DNA of 6,821 bases from Candidatus Aminicenantota bacterium (GTDB lineage Bacteria > Acidobacteriota > Aminicenantia > Aminicenantales > UBA8522), in contig DQHV01000225.1 in the NCBI GenBank assembly GCA_003524335.1, forward strand, positions 1,094-7,914, in the 5' to 3' direction. This document shows, piece by piece, positions 1 through 4,713 of the stretch. The number at the start of each line of letters is the position of its first letter. Position 1 is the stretch's first letter. Below the pieces are notes generated by a model. The model saw nothing but the letters and a program-made list of their open reading frames with translations, had not been told where the DNA came from and made no database searches. The translations under genes and the position numbers were made by a program.

Positions 1-1634
1 GCGGCGATCATGCGGGCGGCAACCACGGTTTTCCCGAAGGCCGTAGCGGCGGCGAGGACGCCGGTGTCATACTTAAGAAGCGAGCCGACAGCTTGCTCCT
101 GCTCGGGGCGGAGCGTGCCTGTGAAGCGGAGGGAAAGCGGAGGCGAGACCGGGGCGCCGGCGGTGCGTTGATCGCTGATGGTAACTTTGACGCCCAAGGA
201 GGTGAGAAACGCGACCGCGTCCTCGAGGCACCCGCGCGGCAGGGCGATGTGGCGGACGTAGTCCTCCGTGCACGAGATAATCCGCGGCTTGCCGAACGTC
301 GAGAGGCGCAAGGCCTGGGCCTTGTAGAACTCGGGGTTCTGGAACGAGGCGAGCCGGATGAGGCGCGATTGGAGGGCGGGGGTGAGGTCCTCCTTCTCGA
401 TGTAGATCATGTTGGCGAGGATGAGCGGAATCTCAGGCGGGAACGGACCGCGGAGGGCGCGGTCGACGTAACGGGAGCGGCGGGAGGGAAGCGCACGCCA
501 GGGCTCGACCTCGTCTTCAGCGTCGTCGGTCGCGGGCAACCGAATGCCGATGACATTGCCTTTGCGCGCGGCTTCATCGACGAGGCGCTCGACTGTGGCG
601 CGGGCTATGCGCTGGAGGGACGAGAGATAGGCCCACTGATCGGGGATGACCGCGCCGTTCTCGTCGATGAAGAGGCTGTTGCCGGCGGCGGCGGCGTGGT
701 GTTGAAGCGGGAGGGCGATGAGATTGCCGAATCCCCCGTCGGGCATGGTGTCCTGGTTGGGAAAGAGCCGGTCATAAGAATCGAGGCCGATCTCGGGGCA
801 AGAGTCGAGGGCCTCGGTGAGAAGGAGGCAGCCAAGGCGGCGAGCCATGGCGGCCGGGATCGGCTCGGAGAAAAAGATCCAGGCATGGGCGCCCTCGCCG
901 GAGCGGGAGCGCTCGAAGGCTACGGGGACGCCGAGGCGGTTGCAGGCGTGGCGGAATGCGGAGATATCGGCGGGCCAGTGCGCCTCGTCGAAATCTGCGG
1001 CCAGGAACCAGCATGTCTCGTCGGAGAGGAGTGGATAGACGCCCATGACGAAATCGTGTTTGGAGGAGAGCGTAGGAGTGGAGGCATGGGAGGCGGCTGG
1101 GGCCACGGCGTCGGGAGATATGGCGCCTCGGACTTGACCGGAAGCGTGATGAGTATATACGCGGCCAGGAGGCTCGGTTCCGAAGAGGTGTCGGAAGACG
1201 GCGCGATCAGTGATGGGTACAAACTCCCTGGCGGCGCAGGCCGCGCACTTGATCTGCGGGCGACGGCAAAGACCCCGAATCCAGTCGTTTTTGCAGACGG
1301 GCTGGTAGCCGGACTTCCCGGTCTTCGAGCTTACCCAGCGCAGCGCATAAAGGTCTTCGCGCCCCCTGAAAAGGAAGCGGAAGAGGGCGATCTTATCAGG
1401 GAGTGGAGACGACGATATCACGGAACGAGCGGCGATAGAAGTGTCATCCGCCGGAAACAAGGTTGGCGCCGACATAAATGGCTTGGCTGTATCCTCCGCG
1501 ACTCGCGTCGCTCTCGCTTGTCTGTCCCGCCGTAACCGCTCTATCTGCCCAAGGATATCTTCCCGCCTAGCCTCGAGCTCTTTGATCTGTTGTTCGAGAT
1601 CTTGTAGTTGACGGTGGTCCTCTTTATCAGGCAA
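1..1634 (-). CDS. TOTE-type AEP primase-helicase, N-terminal part (cut by left edge)
   Basis: Predicted primase-polymerase fused to an SF2 helicase, of the kind found in predicted TOTE conflict systems. Numbering is from a TTG start at 1634; 544 codons are visible. Residues 5-40 are charged and heptad-like (probable coiled coil). C114, C123, C130 and C133 form a zinc-finger-like cluster. The archaeo-eukaryotic primase domain follows: GVYPLL (198-203), the catalytic DFD (D214, D216), GAHAWIFF with H250, then FPNQD (291-295) and GGFGNLIALPLQ (300-311), all typical of the family. Residues 508-544 are the helicase start, LRPEQEQAV (Q-motif-like) then Walker A TAFGKT (K535, T536). The rest of the helicase lies off the window. 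The frame is open without interruption. TTG is chosen because GGAG lies 7 nt upstream and an in-frame stop precedes it; the next ATG is codon 54 (1475), which would lose the coiled coil. It follows the nucleotidyltransferase gene by 64 bp on the same strand. Family very likely; biological role inferred. Confidence 0.9.
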   Translation of the reverse strand, partial: MPDKEDHRQLQDLEQQIKELEARREDILGQIERLRRDRQARATRVAEDTAKPFMSAPTLFPADDTSIAARSVISSSPLPDKIALFRFLFRGREDLYALRWVSSKTGKSGYQPVCKNDWIRGLCRRPQIKCAACAAREFVPITDRAVFRHLFGTEPPGRVYTHHASGQVRGAISPDAVAPAASHASTPTLSSKHDFVMGVYPLLSDETCWFLAADFDEAHWPADISAFRHACNRLGVPVAFERSRSGEGAHAWIFFSEPIPAAMARRLGCLLLTEALDSCPEIGLDSYDRLFPNQDTMPDGGFGNLIALPLQHHAAAAGNSLFIDENGAVIPDQWAYLSSLQRIARATVERLVDEAARKGNVIGIRLPATDDAEDEVEPWRALPSRRSRYVDRALRGPFPPEIPLILANMIYIEKEDLTPALQSRLIRLASFQNPEFYKAQALRLSTFGKPRIISCTEDYVRHIALPRGCLEDAVAFLTSLGVKVTISDQRTAGAPVSPPLSLRFTGTLRPEQEQAVGSLLKYDTGVLAAATAFGKTVVAARMIA

Positions 1635-1645
1635 TCAACGTCTCC
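1632..1645 (-). promoter_or_regulatory. RBS and TTG start of the primase-helicase gene
   Basis: On the minus strand GGAG (1642-1645) is followed by 7 nt and then TTG (1632-1634). The codon just upstream in frame (1635-1637) is TGA, so no earlier start is possible in this frame. A separate 9-codon frame starting ATG at 1656 ends at 1627 and overlaps this start by 8 nt; it has no visible ribosome-binding site of its own. Confidence 0.5.
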
Positions 1646-1652
1646 GCCTCGG

Positions 1653-1681
1653 CCATAACGTTATGGGGGTTCGGGTCCCGA
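1653..1681. promoter_or_regulatory. Two adjacent palindromes ahead of the primase-helicase gene
   Basis: In the 64-bp gap between the nucleotidyltransferase and the primase-helicase there is a perfect 14-bp palindrome, CCATAACGTTATGG (1653-1666), and 4 bp further TCGGG-T-CCCGA (1671-1681). The first surrounds a minus-strand ATG. They could be operators or RNA hairpins that control the downstream gene separately from the HEPN/MNT pair. No clear -10/-35 pair is seen here. The function is inferred from symmetry and position only. Confidence 0.35.
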
Positions 1682-1698
1682 CGTGGACGCTTTTGGAT

Positions 1699-2289
1699 TC
1701 ATATCCAGACATTCTTCGATTTGTATTCGATCCCCGATTTATCGAAGAACGCTTCAAGCTCAGCCTTCCGCGCGAACGGGATAATCACACATCCAGAGGT
1801 GAGCTTTTCGCCGCCCAGCTTCTGCAGCAGCCCTTGGTACCTATAGTTTTTAGCCGTCCTCGCGTAGAATTGCCGGTTAAACCTTGCCTTCCGCTTTTGG
1901 CTCAACGAGCTCAGTCGGAACGAATAGAGCCGATAAGGTTTTTGCTTGAGCAGGGCTGCCGCCGGAACCTCCTGGAATTCTCGAAGAAAAAGAAGGCGTC
2001 CCTCTTTCCAGACGTTCTGCAGTAGCCCCGAATCGGTCCGAGTCAACTCCCGTGACGTCCTTATCGTAGGCTGGATCCTCCTGCCGATCTTCTCCTCGAG
2101 CTCGATGATAACCTTATGGACTTTCTCGGTAGCCGCGCTCCTCGATACAAGTATGAAGAGATCGATGTCCGAACTTGCTCCGAAATCGCCTCGGGCATAG
2201 CTGCCGTAGACAAGGACCAGCCGGATCTCGGGAATGGCCGCCAGCGCCCTGGAAATGGCGTTAAACTTCGAGGTTGATCTTGTCGCCAT
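1699..2289 (-). CDS. Minimal nucleotidyltransferase (MNT) with extra C-terminal domain
   Basis: 196-residue protein of the DNA polymerase beta-like minimal nucleotidyltransferase superfamily. The signature is at 29-45: GSYARG, then SDIDLF, giving G29-S30 and the metal-binding pair D41 and D43. The position where a third carboxylate is common is IQPTI (72-76), without Asp or Glu; several MNT antitoxin-like families also lack it. Ordinary MNT proteins are about 100 residues; here residues ~110-196 add a basic region (YRLYSFRLSSLSQKRK) and an alpha/beta tail ending CVIIPFARKAELEAFF, which I recall from archaeal nucleotidyltransferases but cannot name. The ATG lies inside the end of the upstream HEPN-like gene (29-bp overlap), so translation is probably coupled. 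In known HEPN/MNT modules the MNT partner neutralises the HEPN toxin, in studied cases by AMPylation; that role is inferred here. Confidence 0.85.
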   Translation of the reverse strand: MATRSTSKFNAISRALAAIPEIRLVLVYGSYARGDFGASSDIDLFILVSRSAATEKVHKVIIELEEKIGRRIQPTIRTSRELTRTDSGLLQNVWKEGRLLFLREFQEVPAAALLKQKPYRLYSFRLSSLSQKRKARFNRQFYARTAKNYRYQGLLQKLGGEKLTSGCVIIPFARKAELEAFFDKSGIEYKSKNVWI

Positions 2290-2626
2290 ATTGCTCTCGG
2301 AAAAAACTCAGAATGATCAGAAGATTGTCCATGACGGCCTTGGCTCGTTTTCCGTTGATTCCGTCGTAGCCTAGGTCGCCATAAGCGAACCAGAGTTTTC
2401 TCATGGCCTCGTTGACCTTCTTTGGGAATCGTTCGTTCGAAAACTTATGCCTTTCTTGATGGGTGCCGAAATGGAGACTCTCCGCCGCTGCACTCGCTTC
2501 GACGAGCTGCTCACATACCTTGGTTGCGAGGTCTCCCACAACCGAGTACTGCCTATTTTCAAAGGCTGTTCGTACGGCAGCAAGCTTTTCCTCGGCCATT
2601 TGCAGGTGCTTTTCCAGGTCTCCCAT
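2261..2626 (-). CDS. HEPN-like helical protein, probable partner of MNT
   Basis: 121-residue protein that reads as all alpha-helical, with alternating charged and hydrophobic segments at ~3-24, 30-50, 66-82 and 92-113. Size, helical layout and overlap with a downstream nucleotidyltransferase fit a HEPN-domain protein, usually the RNase toxin of a HEPN/MNT pair. The canonical HEPN catalytic motif (Arg, four to six residues, His) is not evident: the His residues lie at 52, 56 and 60 (FGTHQERHKF), and none stands 5-7 residues after an Arg. It may therefore be a non-catalytic HEPN protein or use other residues. Start: ATG at 2626 with GGGAGG (2633-2638) 6 nt upstream. It is the first gene of a leftward operon behind a candidate promoter and two palindromes. 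The family is assigned from context plus fold impression, so it is less certain than its partner. Confidence 0.6.
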   Translation of the reverse strand: MGDLEKHLQMAEEKLAAVRTAFENRQYSVVGDLATKVCEQLVEASAAAESLHFGTHQERHKFSNERFPKKVNEAMRKLWFAYGDLGYDGINGKRAKAVMDNLLIILSFFREQYGDKINLEV

Positions 2627-2644
2627 TTGGCGCCTCCCGGGCTC

Positions 2645-2661
2645 TTCGTTATTATAACGAA
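2645..2661. promoter_or_regulatory. Palindromic operator candidate 1
   Basis: TTCGTTA-TTA-TAACGAA is a perfect 7-bp inverted repeat around a 3-bp centre. It lies 18 bp upstream of the HEPN-like start codon and just before its ribosome-binding site. A second near-identical copy begins 39 bp away. Paired palindromes at the head of a toxin-antitoxin operon suggest binding by a dimeric repressor, perhaps encoded by the operon itself; neither product shows an obvious DNA-binding motif. Confidence 0.55.
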
Positions 2662-2683
2662 AACCTGCCCCGTTTGGTTATCT

Positions 2684-2700
2684 TTCGTTATAGTATCGAA
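2684..2700. promoter_or_regulatory. Palindromic operator candidate 2
   Basis: TTCGTTA-TAG-TATCGAA matches the first palindrome with one mismatch in the right arm and two in the centre. It sits immediately downstream of the predicted leftward transcription start (about 2704), where a bound repressor would block promoter clearance. Confidence 0.5.
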
Positions 2701-2710
2701 TTTCTCCCCT

Positions 2711-2740
2711 ATTATAGCTTTATCCACTCGGGGGGAGCAA
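2711..2740 (-). promoter_or_regulatory. Candidate promoter of the HEPN/MNT operon
   Basis: On the minus strand TTGCTC (2735-2740) and TATAAT (2711-2716) are separated by 18 bp, a good match to a housekeeping sigma-70 promoter (perfect -10, partial -35). The predicted start near 2704 leaves a leader of about 78 nt before the HEPN-like ATG, containing both palindromes. It is divergent from the 5S rRNA gene. Confidence 0.5.
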
Positions 2741-2805
2741 GCCGTTCGGTTGTGATAACCGTTGAAAGCATATAAGCGAGAAGTACGCCCAAGATAGGAT
2801 CTTCC

Positions 2806-2922
2806 AGTAATTTTTGCGCCGGGGCCACACCCCCTTCCCATTCCGAACACGGAAGTTAAGCCCGTTCGTGCCGATGGTACTGCATGGGCAGCTGTGTGGG
2901 AGGGTAGTGTACGATAATGTTC
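2806..2922 (+). rRNA. rrf: 5S ribosomal RNA, solitary, terminal helix I not recognisable
   Basis: The bacterial 5S core is clear: CCGAACACGGAAGTTAAG (2843-2860), GATGGTAC (2873-2880) and GGGAGGGTAG (2898-2907). Helix II can be drawn (GCGC 2816-2819 with GTGC 2868-2871; CGGG 2820-2823 with CCCG 2861-2864), and the 3' arm 2882-2887 pairs with 2892-2897 using several G-U pairs. Helix I, which should join the two ends, is not visible: the flanks near 2800-2812 and 2908-2920 share no more than a 3-bp match. The ends given are therefore approximate. No 16S or 23S sequence is present here, and the gene faces the opposite way to every protein gene. It is either a stand-alone 5S gene with an unusual helix I or a copy that lost its ends. 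The 5S identity is secure; functionality is not. Confidence 0.82.
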
Positions 2923-2942
2923 GCAGATTTACATAAGGAGGA

Positions 2943-3005
2943 GGCCATCGTAAACTCTCTTCGAACGGCAATCCGAAAGAGAGGAGAAGTTTTACTACGA
3001 TGGCC
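2943..3005. repeat. Imperfect inverted repeat / 63-nt hairpin after the 5S rRNA
   Basis: GGCCATCGTA (2943-2952) is perfectly complementary to TACGATGGCC (2996-3005). An inner stem adds CTCTCTTCG (2955-2963) against CGAAAGAGAG (2974-2983), with one bulge and a 10-nt loop; an asymmetric internal loop (2984-2995) separates the stems. No T-run follows it on either strand, so a simple intrinsic terminator is unlikely. It could be a small structured RNA, a processing site of the 5S transcript, or a mobile-element remnant. Confidence 0.55.
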
Positions 3006-3054
3006 CAGCAGCATTGTAGGATACCCTTCGAGAAGGCGATTCGACGAGCTTATA

Positions 3055-3078
3055 ATCAGCTCTATTGGGGGGGCTGAT
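3055..3078. other. Small hairpin between 5S region and RecB-like nuclease
   Basis: ATCAGCTC (3055-3062) can pair with GGGCTGAT (3071-3078) in plus-strand RNA, with one U-G pair and an 8-nt loop. It lies 33 bp beyond the stop codon of the leftward nuclease gene and overlaps a plus-strand TATAAT (3051-3056). There is no T-run, so a terminator role is weak. A 13-codon plus-strand frame (3077-3118) starts inside it and has no good ribosome-binding site; I do not call it a gene. Confidence 0.25.
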
Positions 3079-3110
3079 GAAAGTTGAAGCGTTGATCAGC
3101 GTTGAGCCTC

Positions 3111-4628
3111 CTAAATAAGTTCTATGGGGAGTTTCCGAATTCCGTCAAGTAACACGCGGGTTGCACGGCAGTCATCCTCGTTGTAATCGAGGATGCGCTG
3201 CCGATAGCCCGGATCATGCGTCTCAAACCAACGATGAAACCACTCAATCGATGCTGCCCCTGATGGGTGAGTATCTCGCCAGCTGAACCCTAGTTGTTTT
3301 GCTAGTGTCTTGATCGAGAAGTCCCTCGTCGGCCACTCGGTCGCCTTTAATACCACGTCATTATAAAGATCAACAGAGTGAGGTTGATTGAAAAGCGCTT
3401 CTATTTCGGCCTCGGCGCATACATTAGGATACTTCTGGCGGAGCTTCCGATACATCGTCCGTTCGTATTTTGAATAGTAGTAGATAGTAGAAGGCTGGGT
3501 TGCCAATATATAGTGCAAAGCCTCCGTAAATGCCATTTCCTCTGTTGCGGCTGTTGTCGCATCCGCAAAGAACGAAAAGTAGCGCTCGCTTTCATTGGCA
3601 CCGCCTCGACGTTCGATGAAACCATGCAGGTAGCAGAGATCGCGCATAGGATCAACCTCAAGATCGAAAAACAGTTCTACATCTGCTTTTGGCAAATTTA
3701 CAGGTTCACGAAGATACGGCTTCCCATCTCCTGCGGTCAACAACTTTGCCCGCGCGTGCAGCTTCTCGAGGGTCGGAGGTCCGATGCCTGCAAACACCGT
3801 CCTCCCCCCAGCGATAAAATCAGCCGGGTTTATCCTCGCGAGTTCGCGGATCGTGCCTATGCGGCTGATCAGCGCTTCGCGCTTTGAGCGCCCCAACTCT
3901 GGGATTAACGTGAGATCGTTTGCTTCCTCAAGATATTTGATGCAGGCGGTATACCATACACAGTTCTTGCAGGTGCCCGAGCCATAGGCCGGCAGAGTAA
4001 TGATAGCGCGGCTCGTGATATCTCGCGCTTTGCCTAAGCAGTCTTTGTAGTCGTCCCAGAGCCGACGAGGATTCCTCTCGCCATAGAGCGCCATGAGGTC
4101 ATATGGAACTTCTTTGCCACGGATGTCCCAGATAAATCCCCATCGGCGATCTGCACGTCCCAGCCGCTCCAAGATGTCCGTGTAGAGCGCGATTTGTACA
4201 GCATAATGCTTTTTGGGCCTACCCTCGCCCTCGTAGCCGCCTCCCTCTTCGCCTGCGCCTGATTTGATGTCGCCAGCAACGTAGCCCGCCGCTTCCTTGC
4301 GTAATAGGTCAGGATAACCAAGCAGGTCACCGTCGGCGATGCGACCGCCATATATAAGCTGCTCACCACGAACCATTGCCTCCAGAGTAAGCCGTTCCTT
4401 CTCAAGGCCGGAATGGACGGACAGATCAATAAAGGGCTCTCCAATGTTTGCGACAACTTGCTCCTCGTACGCTGTCCCATGTTCCCATAGGAGCTGTACG
4501 AACGGACTTGCCTTATCGCGCTCGGCCGGATTGGCGAACATATCCATTGCGACCCGATGCGGACAGGCAACCATATCATATAGCATTGAGCCGGTGATTA
4601 TCGGCAATACGGGCGTACTAGCATTCAC
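3111..4628 (-). CDS. TM0106-family RecB-like nuclease (PD-(D/E)XK + Fe-S + RNase H-like)
   Basis: 505-residue putative nuclease of the TM0106 RecB-like family, with two nuclease folds. Residues ~1-235 are PD-(D/E)XK: GYPD with D107, GDIKSG with D120 and K122, and the following Q145 (YAVQIALYT). C22 with C220, C223 and C229 (C-x2-C-x5-C near the domain end) is the Fe-S arrangement of Cas4 and AddB. Residues ~250-300 look like a helix-hairpin-helix region (VFAGIGPPTLEKL). Residues ~315-500 are a DEDD RNase H-like exonuclease domain: FFDLE (D322, E324), YYSKYE (E389) and DYNEDDC (D481, D485). Start chosen: GTG at 4628 with GGAGGAG 7 nt upstream. An in-frame GTG at 4652 is possible but has no well-placed site. 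Stop is TAG. It lies 85 bp after the phospholipase D gene on the same strand, so the two are probably co-transcribed. The reaction is predicted DNA or RNA cleavage; the substrate is unknown. Confidence 0.9.
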   Translation of the reverse strand: MNASTPVLPIITGSMLYDMVACPHRVAMDMFANPAERDKASPFVQLLWEHGTAYEEQVVANIGEPFIDLSVHSGLEKERLTLEAMVRGEQLIYGGRIADGDLLGYPDLLRKEAAGYVAGDIKSGAGEEGGGYEGEGRPKKHYAVQIALYTDILERLGRADRRWGFIWDIRGKEVPYDLMALYGERNPRRLWDDYKDCLGKARDITSRAIITLPAYGSGTCKNCVWYTACIKYLEEANDLTLIPELGRSKREALISRIGTIRELARINPADFIAGGRTVFAGIGPPTLEKLHARAKLLTAGDGKPYLREPVNLPKADVELFFDLEVDPMRDLCYLHGFIERRGGANESERYFSFFADATTAATEEMAFTEALHYILATQPSTIYYYSKYERTMYRKLRQKYPNVCAEAEIEALFNQPHSVDLYNDVVLKATEWPTRDFSIKTLAKQLGFSWRDTHPSGAASIEWFHRWFETHDPGYRQRILDYNEDDCRATRVLLDGIRKLPIELI

Positions 4629-4656
4629 TACGCCACTCCTCCGTAAAATCACTCAT
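4618..4656 (-). CDS. 12-codon leader frame overlapping the nuclease start
   Basis: ATG at 4656 with a strong GGGAGG (4664-4669) 7 nt upstream opens a frame of 12 codons (MSDFTEEWRSEC) ending TAG at 4618. It overlaps the GTG start of the RecB-like nuclease in another frame, so translation of the two would be coupled. It may be a leader peptide, or the original N-terminus of the nuclease separated by a frameshift (or a sequencing error). No homology is claimed. Confidence 0.35.
   Translation of the reverse strand: MSDFTEEWRSEC
4626..4642 (-). promoter_or_regulatory. RBS and GTG start of the RecB-like nuclease
   Basis: On the minus strand GGAGGAG (4636-4642) is followed by 7 nt and GTG (4626-4628). 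This is the best-placed ribosome-binding site for the gene and decides against the GTG at 4652, which would put this purine run inside the coding region. The site lies wholly within the short frame 4618-4656, so ribosomes translating that frame would pass over it. Confidence 0.6.
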
Positions 4657-4713
4657 CGCTTTGCCTCCCTGAATCAGACTTATCCTGTCCTCATAAGGCG
4701 TAATGTCACGCCG

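Noticed and set aside
93..1535. 480-codon open frame on the plus strand
   Set aside because: It is exactly antiparallel in codon phase to the primase-helicase gene, and its product is a low-complexity Gly/Glu/Arg-rich sequence without motifs. GC-rich genes commonly leave this frame open; the minus strand has clear catalytic motifs.
1661..1690. tRNA T-arm-like string (GGGGGTTCGGGTCCCGA)
   Set aside because: Only three of the five T-stem pairs form, and no matching acceptor, D-arm or anticodon arm is found at the right distance. It is better read as a short palindrome.
2750..2776. Promoter for the 5S rRNA (TTGTGA, 15 bp, TATAAG)
   Set aside because: The spacing is too short and both boxes are imperfect; I cannot support a promoter for the 5S gene from this sequence.
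2401..2971. Minus-strand frames across the 5S rRNA (2401-2850, 2720-2971) and plus-strand frames at 2422-2775
   Set aside because: They run through the 5S core, the promoter region and the HEPN-like gene in other frames, with no family motif and no convincing ribosome-binding site.
3027..3056. Plus-strand promoter (TTCGAG, 18 bp, TATAAT)
   Set aside because: The -35 is poor and the only frame downstream is 13 codons without a ribosome-binding site; the TATAAT may be chance in an A/T-rich gap.
4657..4713. Possible terminator between the PLD and nuclease genes
   Set aside because: Two 5-bp hairpins (GGCGT/ACGCC and CTTAT/ATAAG) can be drawn, but they are weak and no T-run follows, so co-transcription is the simpler reading.
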